DNA of 64,000 bases from Polynucleobacter kasalickyi (GCF_900176405.1 NZ_FWXJ01000003.1:186001-250000); one strand, 5' to 3'. Shown: positions 25,898-35,907, counted from the stretch's first letter. The notes: generated from the sequence alone by a model not told the origin. Numbers and translations: made by a program.

Positions 25898-26938
25898 TCA
25901 TTCTAAAAACTTCGATAACTGCGCTTTCCACCACTTAGCCTGCCCAGTAGTACTATGACCACTGGTCTGTTCACTGGCAGGAATTAAATAATAAGTGGCG
26001 GATTTGAGCTTGGTAAGAATGGATTGTACTTTGCCTAGTTCTGGTGGATTACGTTCATCATCTGCAGAATTGATGATTAACATTTTTGCTTTAATTTTGT
26101 CTAAATCTGGCTCTGGATTAAAGTCCTCAGAAGATTGCCATTGATATAAAAGATCGTTCGCATCTTGTATATTAGGATCTTTTAATCGATTAGCAATGAA
26201 TTCATTACCTTTTGCACTAGTAGGTGCAATTCGTTGCAAGCCCAAATGCCCCCCGCTAGTAGCTAAACTAAAATAAGTTGTCGCAAATTTCGCACTAAAG
26301 GGTTGCACTTTGTAATTTCCCTCAAGCCATGAAGGATCTTGACGAATCGAGTCCACAATGAATTTCCTCATCATCCAATTACGTCCAGACATAGCAGCCG
26401 GGCTAGATGCCATTGGCATTAATAAATCCATCATCTCAGGATATTTCGTACCCCATAGCCAAGTTTGCATCCCCCCCATCGAATTGCCCATGACTAATTT
26501 TAGGTGCTGAATACCTAAACCTTCTGTCACGACAGCATGCTGAGCCTTCACCATATCGTCATAGTTATAACTCGGAAACTTTGCTCTTAAACCATCAGAT
26601 GGTTTACTTGAATTACCAGCACCAATTGCATCCGTCAAAATAATAAAATACTTAGAGGCATCTAATACTTGACCTGGTCCAAACAGTTCGCCACCAAAAC
26701 TTGGGTTTAACATACCCTTCGCAGTGCCTGCCGTTCCATGTAAAACCAACACCGCAGGATTACTTGGATTTCCTAATGTAATGTAGGACAACTTCAATTC
26801 AGGAAGTACTTGTCCGTTATGAAATTGGAAATTTTTTATCGACCAAGTCGACGATTTCTGAGCATAAAACTCTTGCGCTTGTAGTTGACTCATCAATAAT
26901 ATCAATGCATTGAAAAGGAAGATTTGAATAAGTCTCAT
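25898..26938 (-). CDS. Exported alpha/beta hydrolase, homoserine O-acetyltransferase-like
   Basis: MetX-like alpha/beta-fold protein of 346 aa with a signal peptide ending near residue 21 (LQAQ). LSYITLGNP, VLHGTAGT, TDAIGAGNSSKPSDG and the nucleophile elbow MGNSMGGMQTW are typical of this family, and HSTTGQAKWW supplies the C-terminal His. True MetX is cytoplasmic, so the export signal argues against a methionine role and for a periplasmic esterase or acyltransferase. The ATG at 26938 is preferred over a TTG four codons upstream. It is divergent from the MmgE/PrpD gene. Confidence 0.83.
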   Translation of the reverse strand: MRLIQIFLFNALILLMSQLQAQEFYAQKSSTWSIKNFQFHNGQVLPELKLSYITLGNPSNPAVLVLHGTAGTAKGMLNPSFGGELFGPGQVLDASKYFIILTDAIGAGNSSKPSDGLRAKFPSYNYDDMVKAQHAVVTEGLGIQHLKLVMGNSMGGMQTWLWGTKYPEMMDLLMPMASSPAAMSGRNWMMRKFIVDSIRQDPSWLEGNYKVQPFSAKFATTYFSLATSGGHLGLQRIAPTSAKGNEFIANRLKDPNIQDANDLLYQWQSSEDFNPEPDLDKIKAKMLIINSADDERNPPELGKVQSILTKLKSATYYLIPASEQTSGHSTTGQAKWWKAQLSKFLE

Positions 26939-27074
26939 TTTATCTCGCAAAAAAAGGATCCATCATAATTAGTCACACTGATGTAAGATTTGAACATACT
27001 AATAAAACAATAATAAACACTTATCACGTATAAAATACGACCCATTACTTAAAAAATATTTACGGAGAAAACCC

Positions 27075-28523
27075 ATGAAGCGTCGTCAGTTTTTAACACA
27101 ATCATCTTATATCATTGCTGGATCAGCCCTACCAATGACGCATTTATTTGCCAAAGAGACGATTAGTCCAGAAATGGAATTTTTAAGCAATTACATGAGT
27201 CAAGCATACAGTAAAAAATTGCCTGAAGATATTCTTGAACAAGCCAAGTTTCATATATTAGATACCTTTTCAGCGATTCTCTCCGGCTCTGAATTAGCGC
27301 CAGGAGTTTCTGGGATTAATTATGTCAAACGCCATGGATCTACTGGGAAGTGTACCGTGATTGGTACCCAATTAAAGGCCGGCCCTCTGGAAGCCGCGCT
27401 AGCAAATGGCATGATGGGACATGCCGATGAAACTGATGATTCTCACGGTCGATCTAGGTCGCACCCTGGTTGCTCTATCGTGCCAGCAACCATGGCTAGT
27501 TCCGAAATTTTTGGCATTACTGGTGATCACTTTATTAAAGCAGTTACCTTAGGTTACGATGTTGGCACCCGCTTATTAATGTCCCTAGGAGGGCCTGAAT
27601 TCAGTTATACCAGCCATAAGAGTTCCCATAGTATTGCTGGAATGTTTGGAAGTGCTGCGGCTGCGTCTTGTGTGGCCAAATTCAACCCGCAAAAGATTCG
27701 CTGGGTATTTGATTACACCGCCCAACAATCATCAGGCATAGCTGCTTGGGGAAGGGATACTGATCATATTGAGAAGGCATTTGTGTTTGCTGGAATGCCA
27801 GCTCGAAATGGTGTGGCTTCAGCACTATTAGTCGATACGGGTTGGAATGGAATTGATGATATTTTTAGTGGGGCAGATAATTATTTTCTTGCCTATGCAC
27901 CAAATGCAAAACCAAATATCCTTGTAGACAAACTAGGGGTGCAATTTGAAATTGCTCTCACGGATATCAAAAAATGGTCGGTCGGTTCACCGATTCAAGG
28001 CCCTTTAGATGCATTAAGTATTCTCCTACAAAAAAATAAATTCAACGCTGATGATGTTGAAAAACTTGATGTGCGCCTTGCTCCTTCTGCAGCCAAAGTC
28101 GTCAACAACCGTGAGATGCCAGACATTTGTTTACAACACATGATGGCAATTATGCTAATGGATAAAACAGCTTCTTTTAAAGCTGCTCATGATATCGACC
28201 GGATGAAGGATGCCAAAGTGCTGGCACAACGTGCAAAAGTTAATCTGATTAGTGATGAAAACTTAAATCAATTTATGCCGATTCGCGTCGCAATTGTAGA
28301 AGTTATTCTGAAAGATGGTCGTCGTTTTTCTGAGAGAGTTGATGCAGTTAGGGGAACTCCGAGAAATCCAATGACAAAAGTAGAAGTCTTTGATAAAGCA
28401 TTGGATCTCATTGGCCCAGTCATTGGCAATGACCAATCCAAAGAATTATTAGCCTTTGTTAACTCCTTGGAGCAGCAAACTAATTTAAATAAATTAAGTT
28501 ATTTACTACAAAAAAATAGCTGA
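27075..28523 (+). CDS. MmgE/PrpD family protein with Tat-type signal
   Basis: Protein of 482 aa in the 2-methylcitrate dehydratase / iminodisuccinate epimerase / cis-aconitate decarboxylase superfamily. The N-terminus MKRRQFLTQSSYIIAGSALP has a twin-arginine signal, unusual for a family that is mostly cytoplasmic. Family features follow: HILDTFSAILSGSELAPG, GMMGHADETDDSHGRSRSHPGCSIVPA and a helical domain with GYDVGTRL. A good site (CGGAGA) precedes the start. The substrate is unknown. It is divergent from the exported MetX-like hydrolase, suggesting a shared periplasmic task. Confidence 0.82.
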   Translation: MKRRQFLTQSSYIIAGSALPMTHLFAKETISPEMEFLSNYMSQAYSKKLPEDILEQAKFHILDTFSAILSGSELAPGVSGINYVKRHGSTGKCTVIGTQLKAGPLEAALANGMMGHADETDDSHGRSRSHPGCSIVPATMASSEIFGITGDHFIKAVTLGYDVGTRLLMSLGGPEFSYTSHKSSHSIAGMFGSAAAASCVAKFNPQKIRWVFDYTAQQSSGIAAWGRDTDHIEKAFVFAGMPARNGVASALLVDTGWNGIDDIFSGADNYFLAYAPNAKPNILVDKLGVQFEIALTDIKKWSVGSPIQGPLDALSILLQKNKFNADDVEKLDVRLAPSAAKVVNNREMPDICLQHMMAIMLMDKTASFKAAHDIDRMKDAKVLAQRAKVNLISDENLNQFMPIRVAIVEVILKDGRRFSERVDAVRGTPRNPMTKVEVFDKALDLIGPVIGNDQSKELLAFVNSLEQQTNLNKLSYLLQKNS

Positions 28524-28526
28524 GAA

Positions 28527-29861
28527 TTAGGTTTTCGATTGTGCCATTTCGTTTAAACGAATTCGGAGAACGTCGATGTAACTTTTAATCTCAAAATATT
28601 TATCGGAGTGTAAGGTAGGTATCTTAATGCTTGAAACCTGATGATCTAGTTCGTGAAGTTCTGCAGAAATGCTTCTAATATCCTGGAGAGATCTTTCGGA
28701 TTGCTCTAATGCAAGAACTTTACCTTCTAGTTTGCGAAGAGCAAGGTAGATTTTTCCTAATTTCAAATTGAGCTTGAAAGAAAATAAGCTTGGTAGATAT
28801 GTTGCCACAGGAATACCAATTGCTAGCACGGGCAGGGCTATTTTTAACAGCCTAACGACCCATACCGCTAGCCAGTAAGGCAAGTTACGGTAAAGGAAAG
28901 AAGGGCCTTCTTTCATATAATTTTCGGCATCAGACTGTAAAGGTAAATCTAGGCGAGTGCTTGAAGGGAATTCTGAGACTTCCTGAATGCGTGTGTAATT
29001 TTTTAATAAATCGTATAACACTTCCATGATCAGATTTACAAATCCTGGACTCACATCATTCCGTGCGACCAAAGCAGCTGTTGAAGCAATCACGTGGATA
29101 TTTTTCGGTGGTTGGTTAAACTCCAAACTCACATTCCCATGAGGAATATACACTTTACTTAAATAGGGTAATTGCCTTACATAAGAGTCTGCTTGATCAA
29201 AATCCATAATAGAAACACCAGGTAATCGATAGAATTTTTCAAGAATTGGTGCATCTACACCCACAGCAAAACACGTTGCATCGATTTCCTTAGACTGTAT
29301 TTTCTTTAGTGCTTCATCCGGAGAGATCTCAAAAAGTTCTATTTGAGATGCGTCAATGCCATGAATTTTTAACAGCTCTTTTGACAGCGTATTGGTCCCA
29401 CTACCCTTTGCGCCAATAGCTACGCGTTTGCCTTTTAACTGTTGGAGATTATTTAAATTCCCAGAAACTTCTTTAAACGCATCGCCTCTGTACCAGATCC
29501 AATAGGGTTCATAAAAAACGCCTGCAATCGAGACCAAATCAGGATTGTTTTTCTCATTCGCTACGCCCGATTGAACCAATGCTAAATCAACATCAGAGTC
29601 TTTGTCCGAAATTAATTTCAAATTTTCAACCGAACCAGCAGTTACTTTTAATTCAACTTTGACACCATTTTTTTCGAGTTCTCTTTTAAAGTCCTCACCA
29701 AAACGGTAGTACAAACCGGTCTTTGCACCTGTTGCAATCACTACAGTACGGGGAATAGAGGGCACTAGATACCACATTGCTAAAAAAAACACGCCAACCA
29801 AAACAAAAAATACAACGGTTGCTATGTAGATAGCTTTTTTAGGTAGGTTATAAATATCCAT
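28527..29861 (-). CDS. Membrane-anchored TAXI family solute-binding protein
   Basis: TRAP-associated extracytoplasmic binding protein of the TAXI family, 444 aa. An N-terminal membrane anchor (about residues 11-33) is followed by the binding domain: VVIATGAKTGLYYRFGEDF, VELKVTAGSVENLKLI, LALVQSG, LKGKRVAIGAKGSGTN. A second hydrophobic segment at about 337-360 is followed by a cytoplasmic coiled-coil-like tail (about 375-440). It is longer than plain TAXI proteins (about 320 aa). No TRAP permease is adjacent. It ends 3 bp from the converging MmgE/PrpD stop. Confidence 0.82.
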   Translation of the reverse strand: MDIYNLPKKAIYIATVVFFVLVGVFFLAMWYLVPSIPRTVVIATGAKTGLYYRFGEDFKRELEKNGVKVELKVTAGSVENLKLISDKDSDVDLALVQSGVANEKNNPDLVSIAGVFYEPYWIWYRGDAFKEVSGNLNNLQQLKGKRVAIGAKGSGTNTLSKELLKIHGIDASQIELFEISPDEALKKIQSKEIDATCFAVGVDAPILEKFYRLPGVSIMDFDQADSYVRQLPYLSKVYIPHGNVSLEFNQPPKNIHVIASTAALVARNDVSPGFVNLIMEVLYDLLKNYTRIQEVSEFPSSTRLDLPLQSDAENYMKEGPSFLYRNLPYWLAVWVVRLLKIALPVLAIGIPVATYLPSLFSFKLNLKLGKIYLALRKLEGKVLALEQSERSLQDIRSISAELHELDHQVSSIKIPTLHSDKYFEIKSYIDVLRIRLNEMAQSKT

Positions 29862-29942
29862 TTTTATACGTAGTTTATTGATATTAATTGTAATAATGTA
29901 ATAGACTAACAGAATTAAATGTAATTATTTTTAGGATACGGA

Positions 29943-30473
29943 TTGTCAAAAAAGAACCCAACTAGCTGTTTATCATCCACTTTGCTCCTCAGTTGTGTGG
30001 TTTTACTTGCGAGTTGCCAACTACTTAGCGAAACTCCAAGGGCTGTTAGTGTTCTTCAGGCGAAATCAGGCTCTAACATTCAAGGCTCGATCTCTTTTAC
30101 TCAGTCTGGCAATAATGTCCTTGTGACCGGTACCTTTTCTGGTCTAACGCCCAATTCTGAGCAAGGGATTCACATTCACGAATTTGGGGATTGCAGCGCT
30201 TTGGATGCCGCAAGTGCGGGTGGTCATTACAATCCAAATAGTTTAAAGCATGGCAAACATGATAGTTTTTCATCACATGCTGGCGATATGCCCAATTTAA
30301 AAGTGGATGCGAATGGCAATTCCTATTATCAAGCAAGCTTGAATCATGTCAGTTTAGTCGGCGAACAAAATATTCTAGGTAAATCAGTTGTAGTCCATCG
30401 TAATAAGGATGATTATGTAACTCAACCTGCTGGCAACTCCGGTGAACGTATTGGTTGTGGCATCATCCGTTAG
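29943..30473 (+). CDS. sodC: Cu,Zn superoxide dismutase, lipoprotein
   Basis: Periplasmic superoxide dismutase of 176 aa, converting superoxide to oxygen and hydrogen peroxide. A lipobox LLASC puts the lipidated Cys at 25. Copper ligands are His77, His79 (GIHIHEFGDC), His95 and His152. Zinc ligands His95, His103, His112 and Asp115 keep the classical 8/17/20 spacing. Cys84 and Cys172 can form the conserved disulfide. It begins with TTG after a weak AGGAT site. It converges on the MgtC gene with one base between the stops. Confidence 0.9.
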   Translation: MSKKNPTSCLSSTLLLSCVVLLASCQLLSETPRAVSVLQAKSGSNIQGSISFTQSGNNVLVTGTFSGLTPNSEQGIHIHEFGDCSALDAASAGGHYNPNSLKHGKHDSFSSHAGDMPNLKVDANGNSYYQASLNHVSLVGEQNILGKSVVVHRNKDDYVTQPAGNSGERIGCGIIR

Positions 30474-30474
30474 T

Positions 30475-30957
30475 TCAATCTTCTTCAAGATTTGAATTTT
30501 CAGAACTTTGATTGGTTTGCATCACTCGATTCGTTAGCTTTTCTAATGGACCACCAAGTAGCAAAATGAATAAAATTCCTGATAGTCCAATCATTCCTAA
30601 AGTGATTTGACCAGCGCCGAAAGAAACCCCCATCACCGCACATACCCAAATACTTGCTGCCGTCGTCAGGCCTTTTACAGAGGCATTGGTACCCCGATGG
30701 ATAATCACTCCAGCACCTAAAAACCCAATCCCTGAAAGTATGCCTTGCAAGACACGACTTTGGGCTTGCGCATCACTGCCAACTATTTCTTGGATGACCA
30801 AAATTGCCAGAGCCGAACCCAATGCCACCAAACTATGCGTTCTCACTCCGGCAGATTTATGATGTATCCAACGATTCAGGCCTAAGATGGTTCCGCTAAC
30901 AATCGCCAAGAGGAGCCTGAGAACAACCTCATGAATAGGGAGTGTAATTTCAAACAT
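30475..30957 (-). CDS. MgtC/SapB family membrane protein
   Basis: Small inner-membrane protein of 160 aa with about four hydrophobic segments. The signature is the N-terminal stretch LRLLLAIVSGTILGLNRWIHHKSAGVRTHSLVALGSALAI, followed by RVLQGILSGIGFLGAGVIIHRG. MgtC proteins inhibit the F-ATPase or affect magnesium and acid homeostasis in some bacteria; here there is no Mg-transport gene nearby. The start codon shares one base with the stop of the ParB-like gene, so the two are coupled. Confidence 0.86.
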   Translation of the reverse strand: MFEITLPIHEVVLRLLLAIVSGTILGLNRWIHHKSAGVRTHSLVALGSALAILVIQEIVGSDAQAQSRVLQGILSGIGFLGAGVIIHRGTNASVKGLTTAASIWVCAVMGVSFGAGQITLGMIGLSGILFILLLGGPLEKLTNRVMQTNQSSENSNLEED

Positions 30958-31577
30958 TATTTTTCCTCTTTAACACCAGCCCAACCGGGCAAATAAGATG
31001 CTTCTGTTTTTTTTGCTAAATCCAAAGCAGTTTGAATCGCCTTTTCCATCGAGCTCTCAATTGTTTTGAGTTTAATATGTAAACGAAAATAATCTGCCCA
31101 CATAAACTCGGCAAATGGCGTATTTTGCTTCGCATAAGCTCCTTGGTTTCTTGCTAAGCCTGCCAAACTGCGATACGGATCATCTTTCAAATCGGCAACC
31201 ATTTTAGGTAATGCTTGATACTCCAATCGATTTCCTTCTCCATCATAGGGGTGAACCCATTGCGAAAATTCCATCACTTTCCAAAAGGTTTGTATGTCCA
31301 ACCAGGACAAATCTTTTAGAACCGTCAACATGACACTCTTTTGTCCCTCTTGATGAAGCGCTAAACCTAAATGATGGTGATCAACAATGTAATATTTATT
31401 ACCTGGTCCAATGACACTAGGGAACCAATGTGAGTCAATTAAGTCTGCTCTCTTTTTAGGGTTTAGGCTAGCCCACTCTTTTCTTTTTAAATGAACTTCC
31501 TGATAACCCACTGTAGCTTGAGTTGGCAAAATTTCCTCTAATGAAACTTTGACGAGATGGTGATGAACAGGATGCAT
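30957..31577 (-). CDS. ParB-like nuclease domain protein (ParBc_2 type)
   Basis: 206-aa protein with a ParB-like fold, not the chromosome-partition ParB. VSLEEILPTQATVGYQEVHLKRKEW begins the domain, YYIVDHHHLGLALHQEGQKSVMLTVL gives the conserved His-rich motif, and WVHPYDGEGNR follows. There is no signal peptide. It overlaps the MgtC gene by one base and follows the GT39 gene by 45 bp. The family is common but uncharacterised, so a nuclease or CTPase function should not be assumed. Confidence 0.75.
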   Translation of the reverse strand: MHPVHHHLVKVSLEEILPTQATVGYQEVHLKRKEWASLNPKKRADLIDSHWFPSVIGPGNKYYIVDHHHLGLALHQEGQKSVMLTVLKDLSWLDIQTFWKVMEFSQWVHPYDGEGNRLEYQALPKMVADLKDDPYRSLAGLARNQGAYAKQNTPFAEFMWADYFRLHIKLKTIESSMEKAIQTALDLAKKTEASYLPGWAGVKEEK

Positions 31578-31622
31578 AGTGACCTTTCAAAGACTTCAAT
31601 AACAGCTCATGAATGAGTTTTT

Positions 31623-33080
31623 TTAATCGCATTGCCCTTCGGGTGCAAGCACAGCCCATGGTATACGAACTTCAGAATAAAGGTTGTTTTTCGGTATCAC
31701 AATAGGGGGTTGCAACTGAGCTTTCGGAAATTGATTAAGTTCTTTAGGGCTCGGTGTAATCATCGCCATGCCACAGTTTCTTACCTGACTAGGGAGTACC
31801 CAAGGAGCTAACTGGTAATCAGCTTGGGTGAACACATAAATTTTTCCAGGGTTAAATAAACTCACAAAACCTGCTTCCCACTCCCCCCCCGCAACAATTC
31901 TGAGAGGGGCGTGAGGATACAAAATTTGCCAACTTTCAAGAACCTTTTGCGCAATTTCAGGGGCAGGATAATTGCCTCTATTGGAGTTTTTATTGATCGT
32001 TGATTTACCGATATAGACAGCACCCAAAATGAATTGAATCAAAATAAAAATAATCAGAAATTTCTTTTGAAACAAATGAACTAGTCGACCCCTTAAAAAA
32101 TAAACGATCACAATCGTCACCATTGGCAACATAGGGGTTACCCAACGATAGTAAAGTGGCACCCAAAATCCTACGATGCAAGATAATAAAAATGGGCCCA
32201 AGCCTAAAAAGATGAGGAATTGTTGATCCTTTAAAATCTTGGCTGCACTCGGATTGATTTGGGACATATGAAGATCCGAAATTCTCCATTTGACGCAACA
32301 GTAAATTGCTGCAATCCATAAAAATAAGTGCGCAAGAAAAGCATTTCCAAGATAGTCAGCTAGTGAAGCCAAGTTACTGCTAGATTGATCTAGTTCATTA
32401 AAACGTTCGGAGACATAATGAAAAGGCATGAAGTCATGCTGTGTTAACCACCATAAATGCGGTCCAAAAACAAGTAGAAATCCAATGGATGCAAAGACGA
32501 GAAGTTGCCAATTAAATTGTTGTCGCCATGCTTTTGAAAACACAATCAGTAATAGGGCACAGGGCACAATAAAGGCTGCCGTATATTTTGATAAAGCATT
32601 AAGCCCCATCACTACACCCATTAAAAAAGCCACGCTGAAAGATTTTTTTTCTAAAGTCGCATACAAAAAAACTAGGCTCAACGCCCAAAATGGCATTTGG
32701 ATTTGATTGTGATTAAAGTCGGTAGACCATAAATGGCAGTAAATGGTAAGAGCATAAAGAAATAAAGCAACAATCGCTTCTTTTTCTCCTAAAAATTGGT
32801 TTGCTAACCATGCAACGGCATAATAAGTAGCAGCAATGGAAATACTTCCACAGAGGAAAAGTGAAAGCATATTTTTCCCAACAATTGCTTGAACAACAGC
32901 CACAATCCAAGTTGGCATTGGTGGGTGTTTATAAAACCCCCACTCCCAACTCAGACTCCAACCATACATTTCTGTAGCATCTAAAGGAGGGGCGTGATGC
33001 GAGACCCATGGTACGAGGGTCCAAAAAATGAGTTGAAATAGGATGAGTCCCCAAGTAAAACGTTTTATTAACGGTGACAC
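31623..33080 (-). CDS. Glycosyltransferase family 39 membrane protein (ArnT/PMT-like)
   Basis: Polytopic membrane glycosyltransferase of 485 aa using a lipid-linked sugar donor. The N-terminal periplasmic loop has HHAPPLDATEMYGWSLSWEWGFYKHPPMPTW, with the acidic catalytic-type Asp-Glu pair and the HPPM motif seen in this family. About 9-11 hydrophobic segments follow, with a soluble C-terminal part (about 375-485). The start is GTG with AAGG upstream. The acceptor, lipid A or another envelope glycolipid, is not evident from neighbours. Confidence 0.82.
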   Translation of the reverse strand: MSPLIKRFTWGLILFQLIFWTLVPWVSHHAPPLDATEMYGWSLSWEWGFYKHPPMPTWIVAVVQAIVGKNMLSLFLCGSISIAATYYAVAWLANQFLGEKEAIVALFLYALTIYCHLWSTDFNHNQIQMPFWALSLVFLYATLEKKSFSVAFLMGVVMGLNALSKYTAAFIVPCALLLIVFSKAWRQQFNWQLLVFASIGFLLVFGPHLWWLTQHDFMPFHYVSERFNELDQSSSNLASLADYLGNAFLAHLFLWIAAIYCCVKWRISDLHMSQINPSAAKILKDQQFLIFLGLGPFLLSCIVGFWVPLYYRWVTPMLPMVTIVIVYFLRGRLVHLFQKKFLIIFILIQFILGAVYIGKSTINKNSNRGNYPAPEIAQKVLESWQILYPHAPLRIVAGGEWEAGFVSLFNPGKIYVFTQADYQLAPWVLPSQVRNCGMAMITPSPKELNQFPKAQLQPPIVIPKNNLYSEVRIPWAVLAPEGQCD

Positions 33081-33205
33081 AAGTAACCTTAATGAAATAA
33101 AGAATGCTTTATGGTTAATTGAAATTATTTCGCTACAATCAAATTAACAGTATGTTGATAGTTTAACCGTTGAAAACACATATTTTTATCCTTTTTTGAG
33201 ACAAA

Positions 33206-34468
33206 ATGAATCCAAGTCACATTGAAATTATTGCAAGTGCAATCTTTGGCATTGCCATCATCCATACCTTTTCGACTTCTTTCTTTATAAAGCTCTCAAA
33301 AAGTCACCCTCAACATGCTGGGCTATTTCATCTATTAGGTGAAGTTGAAGTTGTTTTTGGTTTTTGGGCACTGGTTTTGGTTTTAGCTTTATCACTTTTG
33401 CAAAGCTCAAAAGATGCAGTTCATTTTGTTGAAGGTCAAAATTACACAGAGGCCCTATTTGTTTTTGCTGTGATGGTTGTGGCCGCCAGTAAACCGATTC
33501 TTACTTTTGCCAACACTGGAATCAATGGGGCTGCCAAATTAGTTGCGCAATTTACCCCCATTCCTTTAAATACCGTTATTTTCTTTCTAAGTTTATCGAT
33601 CGTACCGTTAATGGGCTCATTGATTACTGAGCCTGCAGCGATGACTTTGGCAGCTCTGTTATTACGTGATAGATTTTATAAAGTGGGATTGCCCGTTAAA
33701 TTTCAATACGCAATTATTGGGGTACTTTTTGTCAATATTTCGATTGGTGGCACGCTCACGAACTTTGCCGCCCCGCCCGTACTAATGGTTGCTTCTGCTT
33801 GGGAATGGTCGACCCCTTTTATGTTCACGCATTTTGGTGACAGAGCCGCCTTAGCCGTTTTTGTGAACTCCTTAATAATTACTATTATCTTTCGTAAACA
33901 AATTCCTAAAGAATTTAAAGAAGCTCCCGCAGAAAGCATGCCCTTAGCAGTTATCTTTGTACACTTATTATTTTTAGCTGGCGTCGTTATTTTCGCGCAC
34001 TATCCGGCTGTTTTTTTATGGCTATTTTTGTTTTTTCTTGGTTTTACTACCGCCTATTCAAAATATCAAAACCCCTTGATTCTGCGTGAAGCATTATTGG
34101 TTGCGTTCTTTTTGGCTGGACTAGTTGTTTTAGGCAGTTTACAAAAATGGTGGTTACAACCTGTTTTAGAAAGCATGACGCCGACGGTAGCTTTCTATGG
34201 CACCGCTGCCCTCACTGGCCTCACTGATAATGCGGCATTAACTTATCTGGGGTCCTTGGTGGAAGGTACTACTCAGGAATTTAGGGTCGCGCTAGTAGCT
34301 GGTGCAGTAACAGGTGGGGGTCTTACGGTGATTGCGAATGCGCCTAACCCAGCTGGTTTGTCCATCTTACGCGAATACTTTACAGGGAAGGTAGTAAACC
34401 CCACGTATCTATTTGTAGCAGCTATTATTCCTACTTTAGTGGCTGTTATTGCCTTTAGATTCATCTAA
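33206..34468 (+). CDS. Putative Na+/H+ antiporter
   Basis: Inner-membrane protein of 420 aa with about 11 hydrophobic segments, matching the putative Na+/H+ antiporter family PF07399 by overall layout. FANTGINGAAKLVAQFTP, LMGSLITEPAAMTLAALLLRDRFY, GGTLTNFAAPPVLMVA and TGLTDNAALTYLGSL are ion-transporter-superfamily-like motifs with Asn/Asp/Thr in membrane segments. It stands alone between the GT39 gene and miaB. The ion specificity is a family-name inference. Confidence 0.78.
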   Translation: MNPSHIEIIASAIFGIAIIHTFSTSFFIKLSKSHPQHAGLFHLLGEVEVVFGFWALVLVLALSLLQSSKDAVHFVEGQNYTEALFVFAVMVVAASKPILTFANTGINGAAKLVAQFTPIPLNTVIFFLSLSIVPLMGSLITEPAAMTLAALLLRDRFYKVGLPVKFQYAIIGVLFVNISIGGTLTNFAAPPVLMVASAWEWSTPFMFTHFGDRAALAVFVNSLIITIIFRKQIPKEFKEAPAESMPLAVIFVHLLFLAGVVIFAHYPAVFLWLFLFFLGFTTAYSKYQNPLILREALLVAFFLAGLVVLGSLQKWWLQPVLESMTPTVAFYGTAALTGLTDNAALTYLGSLVEGTTQEFRVALVAGAVTGGGLTVIANAPNPAGLSILREYFTGKVVNPTYLFVAAIIPTLVAVIAFRFI

Positions 34469-34487
34469 GTGCAATTTCTTCCACTAT

Positions 34488-34516
34488 TTGTTCAAATCAA
34501 TGTAGCCTGTTAGAAT
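34488..34516 (+). promoter_or_regulatory. Sigma-70-type promoter before miaB
   Basis: TTGTTC (34488-34493), a 17-bp spacer and TAGAAT (34511-34516) lie 45 bp before the miaB start. This is a good match to the vegetative consensus and would drive the miaB-ybeY-corC-lnt operon. Confidence 0.6.
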
Positions 34517-34560
34517 ATACGTTTGCCCCCAGTTTGAACTACTGAGAACGGCCCTACGAT

Positions 34561-35907
34561 ATGAAAAAAGTATTTATTAAAACCTTTGGTTGCCAAATGA
34601 ACGAGTATGACTCGGAAAAAATGGCAGATGTATTAGAGTCACAAAGTGGCTACACACCAACTGACAACCTTGATGAAGCGGATATGGTATTGCTCAATAC
34701 TTGTTCTATCCGTGAAAAAGCCCAAGATAAAGTTTTCTCCGATTTGGGTAGGCTAAGAGACTTAAAAAGCCAAAAACCTAACTTAATTATTGGTGTGGGC
34801 GGTTGTGTGGCGAGCCAAGAGGGTAAACAAATTGTGAACCGCGCACCCTATGTTGATTTGGTTTTTGGGCCACAAACACTTCACCGACTTCCTGCTTTAA
34901 TTAATGAGCGTCAACGATCTGGACGTTCGCAGGTTGATATTAGCTTTCCTGAAATTGAAAAATTCGATCACTTACCACCCGCTCGCAAAGATGGTGGAGC
35001 TGCGTTTGTATCCATCATGGAAGGTTGCTCAAAGTATTGTACTTATTGCGTTGTTCCTTTTACCAGGGGCGAGGAAGTTTCAAGGCCGTTCGAAGATGTA
35101 TTAGTCGAAGTTTCAGGATTGGCTCAACAAGGTGTTTGTGAAATCACTTTACTTGGTCAAAATGTGAATGCCTACTTAGGCAAGGTCAATGATCAAGCCG
35201 AGTTAGCTGATTTTGCGATGTTACTAGAGTATATTTCTGAAATTCCTGGGATTGAAAGAATTCGTTACACCACAAGTCATCCAAAAGAATTTACTTCACG
35301 TCTAATTCAAGCACATGCCACCTTACCTAAACTAGTGAACCATTTGCACTTACCTGTACAGCATGGCTCTGACAAAATTTTAATGGCGATGAAGCGTGGC
35401 TATACTAGTCTTGAATATAAAAGCATCATCCGGAAAATTCGCCAAGTAAAGCCGAATATTCCAATTTCAAGTGACTTTATCGTGGGCTTCCCAGGTGAAA
35501 CCGATGAAGATTTTTTACAACTCATGAAGTTGGTTGAAGATATTAAGTTTGATAATAGCTACTGTTTTATTTTCAGTGCAAGGCCAGGTACTCCCGCTGC
35601 TAATTTGAAGGATGATATTCCACGCGAAGTAAAAGTAAGGCGCCTTCAAGAGTTAACGAGCCTCATTGATGAACATATTCTTGCCATTAGCAAATCGATG
35701 ATTGGTGCAACGGAGCGTGTCATGATTGAAGGCATGGCGAGAGATGGTCAAAAATTACAAGGTCGTACGGAAAACAATCGCGTTGTAAATATCGATTTAC
35801 CGGCAGATACCAATGCGCAAAGGTTAATTGGTAAGATGACTACCGTCTTATTTACTGATGCCTTAGCTCACTCACTTAAAGGTGAGTTGGTGCTAAAGCT
35901 TTCTTAA
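34561..35907 (+). CDS. miaB: tRNA-2-methylthio-N6-dimethylallyladenosine synthase
   Basis: Radical-SAM methylthiotransferase that adds the 2-methylthio group to i6A37 of tRNA; 448 aa, normal length. The N-terminal domain has Cys11, Cys48 and Cys82, which hold the auxiliary iron-sulfur cluster. The radical-SAM CxxxCxxC is at Cys156, Cys160 and Cys163 ([10 protein letters not shown]). A TRAM domain ends the protein. A promoter match lies upstream and ybeY follows after 7 bp. In many relatives phoH (ybeZ) stands between miaB and ybeY, but it is absent here. Confidence 0.96.
   Translation: MKKVFIKTFGCQMNEYDSEKMADVLESQSGYTPTDNLDEADMVLLNTCSIREKAQDKVFSDLGRLRDLKSQKPNLIIGVGGCVASQEGKQIVNRAPYVDLVFGPQTLHRLPALINERQRSGRSQVDISFPEIEKFDHLPPARKDGGAAFVSIMEGCSKYCTYCVVPFTRGEEVSRPFEDVLVEVSGLAQQGVCEITLLGQNVNAYLGKVNDQAELADFAMLLEYISEIPGIERIRYTTSHPKEFTSRLIQAHATLPKLVNHLHLPVQHGSDKILMAMKRGYTSLEYKSIIRKIRQVKPNIPISSDFIVGFPGETDEDFLQLMKLVEDIKFDNSYCFIFSARPGTPAANLKDDIPREVKVRRLQELTSLIDEHILAISKSMIGATERVMIEGMARDGQKLQGRTENNRVVNIDLPADTNAQRLIGKMTTVLFTDALAHSLKGELVLKLS

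Noticed and set aside
30957..31577. Chromosome-partition ParB
   Set aside because: There is no ParA neighbour, no parS-like site, and the domain layout fits the small ParBc_2 family.
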